From Gadus chalcogrammus (Eukaryota; Chordata; Actinopteri; Gadiformes; Gadidae): 64,000 nucleotides of DNA. Positions 1-9,925 of this stretch are shown piece after piece. Within the stretch, counting starts at the first letter, position 1; every line of letters starts with the position of its first letter. The translations under genes and the position numbers were made by a program. Under the pieces are notes generated by a model, which was not told the origin of the DNA, did no database searches, and saw only the letters and a program-made list of their open reading frames with translations. The stretch spans positions 2,442,573 through 2,506,572 of the forward strand of contig NC_079422.1 in assembly GCF_026213295.1 (NCBI RefSeq), in the 5' to 3' direction.

Positions 1-100
1 CCGGAGCCCCGCTGCCCGCCGCCGAGAGGCACCAGCACCACGAGGCACGCTGCCCAGTTCCGAGGCGGTGGTGCCTCGTCAGCTGGCAGCGGGGCTCCGG
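1..100. repeat. GC-rich inverted repeat (hairpin) at window edge
   Basis: The first 16 bases (CCGGAGCCCCGCTGCC) are the exact reverse complement of bases 85-100. Between them lies a weaker second stem formed by GAGGCACCA near 26 and TGGTGCCTC near 69. It may be the end of a repeat that continues left of the window. No coding sequence is seen. Confidence 0.6.
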
Positions 101-745
101 CGGGAGACAATCGCTGGCGACAATCCCTTTCTCCTCCATGAAGCTGTTCAGTCTACTTCAGATTGATGTGGAAGTGGAAGAACCAGGGCCCCGTTTCCCG
201 ATATCGATGGATCTTCGCTCGTAAGATCATTCTCCCGATGGATCTTTCGAACCATCGATAATTTCTTTGTTGCGTTTCCCGAAACTCCTCTTAACGTGAA
301 CGCGCATTCGCTGCACTCACGACGTCGTAGGATTGTAACTGTCTACTGACATGGTGCTGAAATGGGCTCCGTAGGAGGGGGAGACGCAGGAATGTCGCAG
401 GAAAATTGTGTTAAAAAGGGTTAAAATATCTCCCCATCAAGGACAACAGCAGAGTAGCCTACGAAAAAAATAGACTGCAATTATATGAATGCTAAAGACA
501 TTAAAACACAATTGATTAGGCTTAAGCCGACATATATCAGTCCTAATCCTGAATGCACTGTGCGTTTCACGGCATTTTCCCCCCTGAAATAATTCCATAT
601 GACAAAAAATTAAAAATTGCTTGTGTGTCAACTACATTTATCTTAATGGGCTGATTTCTGAAACATGCTTTGCGCAGCAAAGAGAGCCGACTTAATCTGA
701 TTCGCATAAAGTTTCCTTGATTGATCATTTGATTGGCTATAAACT

Positions 746-1324
746 TTGATTCCAATTCTCACGCCCCACGTTGATGGCCACGTCTACATCTGTCGGAAGG
801 GATATGCCGCTGTCAACTGCCAGGTGGTGTGCAACCATCAGGGCATCATCCTGGATGTCGTAGCGAGATGGCCTGGAAGCACTCACGACTCCTTCGTGTT
901 CCGCGAGTCCTCCATCGGACGGCTGGCTGCAGCCTCCAGGGGAGAGTGGCGGCTCCTCGGAGACAGTGGCTATCCGCTTAGGCCTCACCTGTTCACCCCA
1001 GTGGCTAACCCGGGAGACGTCCACGAGGAACGGTACACCGAAGCCCACCGTCTGGCCCGGTGCATTGTCGAGCGCACGATCGGCAGGTGGAAGTTGCGCT
1101 TCCGATGCCTCCACAAGTCCGGCGGAGGGCTCCAGTTTGCGCCAGCCAAGTCGTGCGCTGTGATCTGCGTGACAGCAATGTTGCACAACATTGCAGCCAA
1201 GGCTGGGGTGGCGTTGGGTGAACCAGACGAGGACGAGGACGAGGAAGATCCATTTCGGGACGGCCTCCCGGATTACGCTGCTGGTGTGGAATCACGCCGA
1301 AGAGTGATCGCGTCTTTTTTTTAA
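746..1324 (+). pseudogene. Harbinger transposase (DDE_Tnp_4/HARBI1-like), N-terminally truncated
   Basis: This is a DDE nuclease of the HARBI1 family, which cuts and joins transposon ends in the nucleus. Visible family motifs in order are NRKGY-like CRKGYAAVNCQVVC, ARWPGSTHDS (second catalytic Asp), LLGDSGYPL, and VERTIGRWKLRFRCL (catalytic Glu), followed by an acidic tail. The frame opens without an ATG right after a TAA at 740-742. The segment normally carrying the first catalytic Asp and the N-terminal helix-turn-helix is absent, so an internal deletion seems to join unrelated sequence at about 743. About 190 of roughly 350-400 residues remain. The protein should be inactive. Confidence 0.85.
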
Positions 1325-1404
1325 CCCCCCCCCCCTCCCATGTCACTTAACATCCCCGTCAACGTGACCAATCCCCACCATATCCCAGCCTTTTGCCTGC
1401 TCCT

Positions 1405-1580
1405 TTTGCCTTTCTTTTTTTTTTTCATTTCTTTCATTCATTATTTGGTTTCTTTTTTCTTTCATTTCATTCATCATTTTATTTTATATTTTTTTCATTT
1501 CTTTCATTCATTATTATTTATTTTTTTTTCACTTCTTTCATTCATTTTTTTTTTCTTTCATTTTTTTTTCATTTTTGGGG
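1405..1580. repeat. T-rich low-complexity tract
   Basis: This is long pyrimidine sequence made of TTTCATT and TTTTT variants inside the 3' part of the Harbinger element. Open frames across it encode only Phe/Ser/His-rich runs and are composition artefacts. Confidence 0.8.
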
Positions 1581-2127
1581 TTATTTTAGGCGTAGTTTGT
1601 TTTATGAGTAGCCTATGTCACAGTCTGCACAAATCCCCCCACTTTCTCTCACACATTTTGAGTGCCCTGCCTGCGCAAACTTTTTCTGGACTGTCCCGTT
1701 TTATTTTGGCCATTTTAACATCTTTATTAATAAATTAATTAATAATCTTTATTAATCACCAAACTAAGAACATAAAGGCGCAATGCGTTTTAATAAAACG
1801 CATCCAATACACGGAATGTCCGATGGTGACGCCACTGAGGCTATAGTAGGCTGACGATGCTCTCAGCGTCCAACAAGTACCTACAAGTACCCCTGGAGTA
1901 CTCGTTAGCTACGAGCGTTTTCAAGACGTTCGTTACCAACGATGCTTTCGGGAAACGCGGTGAAAACTCTACGATGCCCTTTCGACGCACTTCGCGATCC
2001 ACTTAGGCTAACAACGCTTTCGGGAAAAGAGGCCCAGAGACGTCGGAGAACCTGACGCAGTCGTTTGAGATTCATAATATCGTCTGGAGGCGCACACAGC
2101 TTTTGGCTGTGATAATGTATATTATAT

Positions 2128-3428
2128 ACATTTTTTTTTTTTTACCTTTATTTAACCAGTCAGATCATTAAGAACAAGTTCTTATTTACAGTGATGGCCT
2201 GACAAAAAGCACAGGCTTCTTGGGGGGAAGAGAATAGGGGCATTGAGAAAGGATGGGTTAGAGAGGCAACAGCACACAAACACAGCTGTGCAGACGTACA
2301 ACAATGCAGCCATAGGGACCTACAGGGTTAACATACAGCTACTCAAACTAGCATGAGCGAAAAACAGGATTACATAAACAAGGCAGAATAGCAAGAAAGC
2401 AATAACATAAAAAAAACAACAACAACATATCAGCGGGTATGGGCGTACATATGAGACTGGAGACCGAGAGGAAGGTTAGATGGAGGGGAAGCAGTTACAG
2501 TAATCTGTTAGAAGGTGGGAGATGGTGTCTTTGAAGGCCGGGATGGAAATTAATTTGACCAGTTTGAGGTGTTTTTGTAGTGCATTCCAGTTAACGGCAG
2601 CAGCTGACTGGAATGATGCAAGTCCGAGTATGGATCTGGTTTTAGGGGTCGTTAGCAGGATGTGGAGAGAGGACCGGGTGTTATATGTGATAGGTAGACA
2701 ATGCAGCAGGCGGGAAAGGTAGGGGGGTGTCCGTTGAAGGAGGGTCTTGTAGATGAGAGTGAGCCAGTGAATATGACGAAGAGTGTGAAGCGATGGCCAA
2801 TTTACCAGAGAGTAAAGACTGCAGTGGTTGGTGTTGAGGGGGACATTTGTAGCAAAACGGATAGCAGAGTGATAGTGTGCCCAGTTTGGCGAGAGTGCCC
2901 TTGCATTCAGTTCTATAGATACGATCACCGAAATCAAATGTTGGGAGAATAGTAATTTTGATAAGCGTGAGTTTAGAAGAGGAAGTGAAGGCGTTGCGGT
3001 GGTGGTAAATGAAACCGAGTTTGGCCCCTACCTTAGAATGTAACCGGGAGATGTGATGTGAAAAGCATAGTGTCCTGTCCAACCAGATGCCCAAGTATTT
3101 GTAGATGCAGAATTGCTCCAGGATTGCCACCCCCCACAGGTGGAGATGTTTAATGGAGACGGAGAGGGAATACCTTTCCGATGAAACCACATGGCTTTTG
3201 TCTTAGATGTATTGAGTGACAGTTTCAGTTGTGAGAAGGCATGTTGTACCTGGAGAAAGCTATCCTGGAGCATAGATTGGACAGAGGAGGGAGATGGATC
3301 AGAGGCGTATAGGATTGTGTCATCGGCATAAAGGTGAATGAGGGAATGGCCAGCAGCTAGGGGGATGTTATTGATGTAGATGGAGAACATGGATGGGCCA
3401 AGTTTAGAGCCTTGAAGGACACCTTTAA
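2128..3428 (-). mobile_element. Rex1-type LINE, 5'-truncated
   Basis: The minus-strand 3' end carries the tail seen in fish Rex1/L2-like elements; on the plus strand it reads TTTACCTTTATTTAACCAGT after a T run. It is preceded by the RT C-terminal half. The 5' boundary coincides with the start of a 40-bp minisatellite at about 3428, so the element is either truncated at insertion or was joined to the satellite later. Confidence 0.75.
2476..3428 (-). pseudogene. Rex1 reverse transcriptase, C-terminal half
   Basis: This is a LINE reverse transcriptase fragment that would copy element RNA at the target site. From about 3425 leftwards the reading has GVLQGSKLGPSMFSIYINN, then the catalytic HLYADDTILY box near 3325, then LKLSLNTSKTKAMWF. 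After at least one frame change it gives LYSLVNWPSLHTLRHIHWL and LGLASFQSAAAVNWNALQK, the conserved C-terminal domain of Rex1/CR1 proteins. The endonuclease and the RT N-terminus are missing. The coding sequence is spread over three frames, so it is a dead copy. Confidence 0.8.
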
Positions 3429-3860
3429 GACCTAAAGGAACTTGGTCCTTTCTCTGGGACTCCAATCCAGATTCTAGGACTCTAACCCAGACAGAACTTG
3501 GAAACGTCTCCCACGGAGCTCAGTATGCCAACACCAGATGATGGCTCACTTTTTTTTCCTCTCAGATTCAACACAACCAATATCTGTGATTCCACGGCGG
3601 GAATCAAAACAACATAACTCTAACCACGAACCAAAGGAACCCACGTCGGGACTCCAACCCGACCTAAAGGAACTTGGTCCTTTCTCTGGGACTCCAACCC
3701 GACCTAAAGGAACTAGGTCCTTTCTCTGGGACTCCAACCCAACCTTAAGGAACTTGGTCCTTTCTCTGGGACTCCAACCCGACCTAAGGAACTTGGTCCT
3801 TTCTCTGGGACTCCAACCCAGATTCTAGGACTCTAACCCAGACAGAACTTGGGTCTCAAA
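3428..3860 (+). repeat. 40-bp minisatellite with a self-complementary unit
   Basis: The unit core is AAGGAACTTGGTCCTTTCTC followed by TGGGACTCCAACCCGACCT. One unit lies at 3428-3475 and about four more in 3650-3820. Both blocks end with GATTCTAGGACTCTAACCCA and CAGAACTTGG, so a larger segment was duplicated. AAGGAACTTGGTCCTT is nearly palindromic and could form a hairpin in each unit. Between 3503 and 3640 the sequence is unrelated. Confidence 0.8.
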
Positions 3861-3894
3861 CCCTTATCCTTTCTCTCTGGTATCAGATCATGTA

Positions 3895-6358
3895 TCTTTC
3901 TGGTAAAAATAGAAAATAAAGGGAAAGTTAAAAAAGCATTTTAGTAAAATAAAGGCAAAGTATTTAAGATTTAGCAGAAAGCTAAAGCAAACTTAAAAGT
4001 CTTCAATCTTGTTTTAAAGGTGCTCAGAGTTGGGGCAAGTCTTAAATCCTCGGGGAGTTTATTCCAGCTATTTGTTGCATAGTAACTAAATCCTGCTTTC
4101 CCATGTTTCGTGTTTACTCTGGGGATAATTAACAGATTGGTCTCAGAAGATCTTAGTGTTCTAGAAGGCTTATGTAGTGGAAGCATATCAGTTAAATATT
4201 TTGGGCCTAAACCATGTAGGGATTTATAGGTTAGCAACATGATTTTAAAATCAATTCTCTGACCTACAGGAAGCCAATGTAACGATTTAAGAATTGGTGT
4301 AATGTGTTCAAATTTTTTGGTCTTTGTTAAAACTCTAGCAGCAGCATTCTGAACAAGCTGAAGCTTCCTTAGAGTTTGTTTTGGGAGACCATTGCAGTAA
4401 TCAAGCTTACTAGTGATAAAGGCATGTACAGGTTTTTGTAAGTCTTCGGTGGACACGAGCCCTCTAAGTCTTGCTATATTTTTAAGGTGATAATATGCAG
4501 ATTTTGTAACTGATTTGATGTGACTGTCAATGTAAATCAGAATCCATGATAACCCCTAGATTTCTGGCTTTGATTGAGGTTTTCAGGGACAGAGAGTGAA
4601 GGTGTTGGGTTACTTTAACCCTTTCCGTTTTAGCACCAAATACAATTATCGCTGTTTTATCCTCATTTAGCTGAAGGAAATTTCGGCACATCCAGTCTTT
4701 CACTTGCTCAATGCACTGGCACAGCAGATCTATGGGCCGATAGTCATTTGGTGATAGCATAGATTTGCGTGTCATCAGCATAGCAATCATGGTCAATATT
4801 GTTATTTTGCATGATTTGCCCTAGTGGGAGCATGTAGATGTTGAATAAAGAGGGTCCTAAGATCGAACCTTGTGGGACTCCACACATCACGTTGGTTGAT
4901 TCTGATAAAAAGTCGCCAATGGAAACAAAGTAGTACCTATTTTGTAGGTAGGATCTGAACCAATTTAAGACTGTGCCTGAAAGCCCCACCCAGTTTTCTA
5001 ACCTGTCCAAAAGTATTACATGGTCTACAGTGTCGAATGCAGCACTGAGGTCTAGTAGCATTAGTATTGAGGTTTTGCCAGAGTGTGTTAAGATGGATGT
5101 CGTTTACAACTTTAATGAGGGCGGTCTCAGTGTTGTGCAGGGGTAGAAATCCTGATTGGAAGGTGTCATAACAACCAGTTGATGCCAGGAAGTGATTAAG
5201 TTGCTGGAGGACAACTTTCTCAATGATTTTACTTATGAAGGGTAGATTTGATATTGGTCTGTAGTTGTTAATAATAGAGGTATCTAGGCTCCGGTTTTTT
5301 AAAAGGGGTTTAATAACTGCAGTTTTCAGGGCTTTTGGGAAGTTGCCTGACTGGAGAGAGTTGTTAACCATCTGCAATATGTCTATTGCTAGGCAGTCAA
5401 AAACATTCTTAAGGAGGTTGGTAGGTAAAGAATCAAGGCAACAGGTGGATGGCTTTAGTTGTGTAACAGTTTCCACAAAAGTTTTAGAGTCTATAACATT
5501 AAAGCATGCCATCCCTGCCACGTTACTTTTGCCTGAACAGGGTGGTAGTCCAACATTTTTGTTTGAAGTGGAAATATTGATGGCGCGTCTGATGCCTTCA
5601 ATTTTATCAGTATAAAAAGCTGCAAAGTCATTGCATTTCTGCGTGGAACGGAGATCAGGTGAAATTTGTGTTGGGGGGTTGGTCAGTCTGTCAACAGTTG
5701 CAAATAGGGTTTTTTATTAGTATTGGTTCTAATGATATTGGAGAAAAATGTTTCTCTAGTACTTTTTAAGTCTAAATTGTAGGTACGGAGGCTCTCTTTG
5801 TAGATATCATGGTGAATATGAAGTTTTGTTTTATGCCAGATGCGTTCAACCTTCCTGCATTCTTTTTTCTGTGCTGTTACAGAAGCAGCTTTTCTCCAGG
5901 GTGCCTTTTGCTTTCCAGAAATCGTTTTAACCTTATGAGGTGCAATGACATCCATGACTTTCAAAATTTTCAAATTAAAGTTTTCTACAAGATCATCAGC
6001 AGAACATGGGTTGAGAGGTGATAGTATAAGGAGATGGCCTTTTTAAAAAGTACCTTAGATTCTTCATTGATACACCGTTTTTTGACAGTATTTGATTTTT
6101 TCTGTATGTCGGGAATAAAAGATATATTAAAGAAAACACAAAAGTGGTCAGACAAGGATAGATCAGTCACAGAGAGATCAGAAACATTGAGGCCCTTTGT
6201 GATAACCAGGTCTAGAGTGTGCCCCTTACAATGAGTAGTCTCTTTCACATGTTGAGACAGTTCAAATGTGTCCAAAATGGTAAAATATTTTTTTGCACAC
6301 TTGTCATTCAAATCGTCAGTATGAAAATTGAAATCACCAGTTATAACTAGACAGTCTA
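3895..6358 (-). mobile_element. L2/CR1-type LINE, degraded
   Basis: A minus-strand non-LTR retrotransposon runs from its 3' end near 3895 through RT C-terminal domain, RT, linker and the C-terminal part of an apurinic-like endonuclease near 6358. The 5' part is missing and is replaced by a fragment of another LINE. Confidence 0.8.
3971..6358 (-). pseudogene. L2-type LINE ORF2 remnant (endonuclease C-term, RT)
   Basis: In translation order the sequence shows LDCLVITGDFNFHTDD (endonuclease GDFN motif, near 6350-6300), HCKGHTLDLVIT and LSLSDHFCVF (SDH motif), then a Trp-rich linker at 5973-5683. Next come RT blocks NNYRPISNLPFISKIIEKV (near 5260), LLDLSAAFDTVDHVILLDRL (5060-5010), GVPQGSILGPSLFNIYM and CYADDTQIYA (4790-4760). 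The C-terminal domain follows: SKLDYCNGL, LQLVQNAAARVLT, ITPILKSLHWLPV and YYATNSWNKLPEDLR (4420-4020). Stops and frame changes split it into at least five pieces, so it is not functional. Catalytic Asp residues are still recognisable. Confidence 0.85.
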
Positions 6359-6660
6359 AGTCTGTGGAGATGCTGAAGATGGAATGGCCAACGGTGTCAA
6401 AGGCAGTCTTATCTGAGATGACAAGATCATTCACTTTGGCATGGCTGAGGGCTTGTTTTGAAGTTTTCTTACCGTTTTCCAAAATACATTGGGATCCATG
6501 CTACACTGTGTAAATTGAGCCTTGAAGGAACCAGATTTAGCCTGGCGTACGGCTTGTGTAGACTTATTACGGAGCTGTCGAAAATTGAGGTAGTCTATGG
6601 GAGATTTCGATAGACAGGCTTTTCTCCATGCAGCATTCATTTCTTTGAGAAGAGATGTTA
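6359..6660 (-). pseudogene. Second LINE fragment (EN-RT linker) fused to the L2 5' side
   Basis: The minus strand gives AWRKACLSKSPIDYLNFRQL, then VRQAKSGSFKAQFTQCSMDP and VFWKTVRKLQNKPSAMPK. This is the arm region that in L2/CR1-type proteins lies after the endonuclease and before RT. Here it lies upstream of an endonuclease, which is the wrong order for one element. It is therefore probably a different LINE joined at about 6358. A frame change follows the PSAMPK segment. Confidence 0.6.
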
Positions 6661-7087
6661 GCTCTTGTGTACATAAAGCTCTTGTGTTAAAGTGCTATTT
6701 GGACCGACCGACCGACCCCCCCCCCCCCCCTTTAGCGCAAATGAGTCGAACCAACTTCAGCAAACCTACTTAAAGGGGTAGTTCGGAATTTTGGACATAG
6801 GGCCTGATTCCGAAGTGAGCATTGGTATTCTATATCACTGGAGACAGTTCAACACATTTCATTCAGTCCTTCTAGTTGCAGAGTTCGCTCGTGCTAGGCT
6901 AGCGCACGTCAACGGGCAATGCTAGCCTGCTATTAAAAACAGTCTTACCCACTCCACAGTACACCCGAGGTAAATCAATTATAACGACAGGACTATAAAT
7001 CTAAATGTCTGTTATAGAATAATGTTAGAAATAAAAGTAGAGTACAGTGAACGAAGGAATTCTACAAGGGTATTAAATTAACAAGAT

Positions 7088-7189
7088 ATGGCCACGTTTG
7101 GAGGAGTTAGCGATGCATCTGCTTTTGAAGACGATTATGAGGAATTTGTTGTATCCAACGAACCGTACATGTACGAGCCGGTGTTTTGA
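7088..7189 (+). pseudogene. Short acidic N-terminal reading frame inside the Kolobok-like element
   Basis: An ATG in good context opens 33 codons (MATFGGVSDASAFEDDYEEF, later EPYMYEPVF) before a TGA. The acidic stretch followed by YMYEP resembles the N-termini of repeat-associated P2X7-C-domain proteins common in fish; this is memory-based and tentative. It starts near the left TIR and points inward, convergent with the THAP frame. That is what an internal deletion of a two-gene element would leave. Confidence 0.4.
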
Positions 7190-7316
7190 TGTCAAAGCCA
7201 GCAGCAACAAGCCACAGTTGAGTCCTTTCTGGATCTCGCACTGGAAATTGGTGGAAACTTTGTGGTGCCCATCTGTACCGTTTATTTCTACAATTTCTAA
7301 AAGCACACTGAACCAT
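7107..7316 (-). pseudogene. THAP-like zinc finger, first exon remnant
   Basis: From a Met codon at 7316 the minus strand reads MVQCAFRNCRNK, then SFHQFPVRDPERTQLWLVAA. These are the first Cys pair (C-x4-C), the FHxFP motif and the conserved Trp of THAP DNA-binding domains. The last Cys-x2-His pair is absent because the sequence runs into the oppositely oriented acidic frame near 7185. THAP domains occur in Kolobok and P-element transposases, which fits the TTAA-flanked host element. The fragment should not fold as a complete finger. Confidence 0.65.
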
Positions 7317-7779
7317 CATGTTGCCTAGTCGTTCAATTGCGCTTCTGTCCCACGCTTCTCTGTTTACGTTCTTCTGTCGTGATTCGGTTACAAACCTAAC
7401 CAGCGCATAGTAGAATTCCGCTTCTGCTGAGAAAGTAGTCCCTCGATGATTCATGCGATGCAAGGTTAGTTTTATTTCTAACATTATTCTCAACACAGAC
7501 ATTTCAATCTATAGTCTGGCGTTATAATTGATTTACCTCGGGTGTACTGTGGAGTGGGTAAGACTGTTTTTAATAGCAGGCTAGCATTGCCCGTTGACGT
7601 GCGCTAGCCTAGCACGAGCGAACTCTGCAACTAGAAGGACTGAATGAAATGTGTTAAACTGTCTCCAGTGATATAGAATACCAATGCTCACTTCGGAATC
7701 AGGCCCTATGTCCAAAATTCCGAACTACCCCTTTAAGAAAGACCTGTGAGCCGAATTCAACATGTCGCGGTGGGCACAA

Positions 7780-8110
7780 TTAAAAACCAAACGGCCTACC
7801 TTGACGCTGTCTTGATCGCGGGGCTTCTTGTAAATTGCAATTAATCCACACGGTTTAACATACCCGGACAGTCCTGCTAGCAAGCAATGGATTATGTTAG
7901 GTTGTAGCAGCAGGGACGTCGGGGGCACTAGCAGCAACGGTTGAAGCACTGGCCACAGCAAACAAGCAATCTATTTTAAAACATCCAGACGCCTCAGCTT
8001 GTAGAGATTTCTGCCTTTTGTCCCGAATCTTCTCCGCTCCCCCTTTCTTCTTTTTTGCCAACTCTTTCCATGATTTTTAGCCCATCCACTGAAATTAAAA
8101 TATAAGCGAA
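7780..8110 (-). pseudogene. Possible hAT/ZMYM1-like transposase N-terminal remnant
   Basis: One minus-strand frame gives KELAKKKKGGAEKIRDKRQK, then Ala/Ser-rich sequence with KIDCLFAVASAS and later LLASRTVRVC. This resembles the basic, low-complexity N-termini of ZMYM1-like hAT proteins. Several stops interrupt it and no BED or catalytic motif is present. The call rests on composition and a short motif only. Confidence 0.3.
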
Positions 8111-8199
8111 GCATCATCCGCAGCATCCATGGACCGTTAACGTTCGCTGTTAGATGTATAATCCCATCGTGCACCGCAACATATTATTGCAAAATATTC

Positions 8200-9190
8200 T
8201 AGCATAAATTCGCCAAATATAAGAAAATCGTAGTTTAGTTTAAAGAAAGCATTTTAGTTTTATTTTAATTTAGTTTGTTGCAATGATTGTACAGTTTGAA
8301 GAAACAGGATTTTACAGTTTGAAGAAATAGAAAATTATACCATATACCAACCGTCACATAGATGTGCATGACAAGGAAGCGCTATATATACTGGATGCAC
8401 CATTGCAACAATTTGACGTTAGGTTCTTTCTTGGGCTCTTTGAGTTATCCGTATTGTCAGGTAAGTAAACTTCTTACATTTACATGCAGAAAACCCATGT
8501 TGTTTCTATCACAACAATCATGGAATCAGAGATCATGTGGCTGAAGACCATTGAAGGGGGAAGCAATATCAGAAGGACCAGGGTTGACATTGAATCATTA
8601 CCAGAGATTATGAGTAGTAACACAATCAGAGCACGGCAAAGAGAAGATGAGACATTGTGTTTACGTTTCACAGATGTATGGAGATTAGATGGTAACATAA
8701 TCATATTACTGAATAGTCTCATAACATTGCATGAAGACAAAGAAGGAATGGTAAAGTTTGCAATTGATGGTAACCCCAGAGACATTGTAAACAGCAGGGA
8801 AGCCAAGTCTCTATTATAGATGTTAACTGAGTCAGTTTGACGGTTAGGCAAATGAGGGGGGTCGAAAAGTGTCGACTCTCCCATACACACACCAGTTGAG
8901 GAGGGTGAGACAGTTGGAAGGAGGGCAAGGAGAAGGAGAACAATGAGTAGGTTGAGGTGGGCCATGCCAGGTCCGGAGAAAGTAGCCGCTAACAGTTAGC
9001 ACAGTTAAGTTTGGTCACACTATAGGTGAGCAAGCTAGCTAGCCTAGGGCTAGGCAGGGTGAGAGGGGTACATAAAGTATGGGACAGCAATGAAGCAGCA
9101 GATTAGGTTTCCACAAAGCAGTGTAGCAGGAGGCCTCAGGCAGCAAACAGCGGTAATGCAGCACGTAGGATTACCACAGAGCTTGTAGGT
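8200..9190. other. No recognised feature
   Basis: This is AT-moderate sequence without convincing coding signal. A 111-codon plus-strand frame at 8484-8819 matches no family I recognise and shows no splice or domain support. It may be unique genomic sequence or an old repeat. Confidence 0.5.
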
Positions 9191-9196
9191 TGTAGG

Positions 9197-9365
9197 ATCA
9201 TGGAGGCTGGATGCTAGCAGGCCAGGCAGGTGGATTGAGGCTGGATGCTAGCAGGCCAGGCTGGATGCTAGCAGGCCAGGCAGGTGGATAGAAGCTAGAT
9301 GCTAGCAGGCCAGGCAGGTGGATGGAGGCTGGATGCTAGCAGGCCAGGCAGATGGATGGAGGTGG
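9197..9365 (+). repeat. ~34-bp minisatellite
   Basis: About five units built on GGCTGGATGCTAGCAGGCCA followed by GGCAGGTGGAT. One unit is shortened to GGCTGGATGCTAGCAGGCCA alone, showing unequal exchange or slippage. Confidence 0.85.
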
Positions 9366-9559
9366 ATGATGTTGTTTATCTACCGTCGAAACGACCATCA
9401 AAATGCGAAAACGAATATGACTCATTCGTTTCCAATACCTCGGTATAAGTCAATAATGATGTCATCTATATTATTAATCAAAACGAATAAGAATACAAAA
9501 TCCATATCGCTGATCATATGATATATATATCTATGTATAATATGATATTATTTAGATAA

Positions 9560-9925
9560 CGAGCTCCAGGACTCCCGCCAGAGCACCCGGAGTGTTCTAG
9601 AATATTTACAAAACACGGCCAAAGGCTGTGTGCGCCTCGCCATTGCGATACATCCACTGTCAACAGCGCGCATGGTACTGTGGCCCCAAGCTGCTCAGGG
9701 TCACGCCCCCACCCTGCTCCTTGACCCGCCTCTCTCCTCCTCATTTGCATTAAAGCTACAGACACCGAAACGGCGCATTTGGGGAAAGCTCAATGTGCGA
9801 CTGGCTCGTAGTGGCTGTAATTCTGCAACACGGCTGAATTTCGGGAACGTCTTCAAAATGCTTTGATAGGGGCCCACTAATATCTATATTAAAGCATCCA
9901 TAGCATGCCACGGGACCTTTAAAGG
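9560..9925. repeat. Probable dispersed repeat
   Basis: The segment reads like a common fish interspersed repeat: a GC-rich block with an octamer ATTTGCAT at 9743-9750, then CCGAAACGGCGCATTTGGGG and CACGGGACCTTTAAAGGG. No terminal repeats are clear. A 25-bp stretch at 9614-9638 is nearly identical to 25477-25501 inside a hAT element, which suggests related repeat content. Confidence 0.35.

Larger units (their letters stand above)
187..2035 (+). mobile_element. PIF/Harbinger DNA transposon, internally deleted
   Basis: The left end GGCCCCGTTTCCCGATATCG and the right end CGCTTTCGGGAAAAGAGGCC are imperfect inverted repeats. The subterminal motif TTTCGGGAAACG recurs near both ends, as is common in this superfamily. 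Between them lies the C-terminal two thirds of a Harbinger-type nuclease. The Myb-like partner gene of autonomous Harbinger elements is not seen. No clear 3-bp target duplication is visible, so the exact ends carry a few bases of uncertainty. Confidence 0.65.
6774..7732. mobile_element. Kolobok-like DNA transposon, long-TIR deletion derivative
   Basis: Terminal inverted repeats of about 265 bp (6774-7036 and 7470-7732) begin AGGGGTAGTTCGGAATTTTG. Both ends are flanked by TTAA (6770-6773 and 7733-7736), the target duplication typical of Kolobok (piggyBac also uses TTAA). The roughly 430-bp centre carries a THAP-like domain on the minus strand and the start of a second frame on the plus strand. 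No transposase catalytic domain remains. Confidence 0.75.

Noticed and set aside
1340..1738. 132-codon Phe/His-rich open frame
   Set aside because: It lies in a T-rich low-complexity tract; the amino acids only reflect the base composition.
8480..8965. 161-codon hydrophobic minus-strand frame
   Set aside because: No motif or homologue recognised, and it overlaps an equally unsupported plus-strand frame; left as unassigned sequence.
9197..9365. CRISPR array
   Set aside because: Units are head-to-tail without unique spacers, and the setting is a vertebrate genome; it is a minisatellite.
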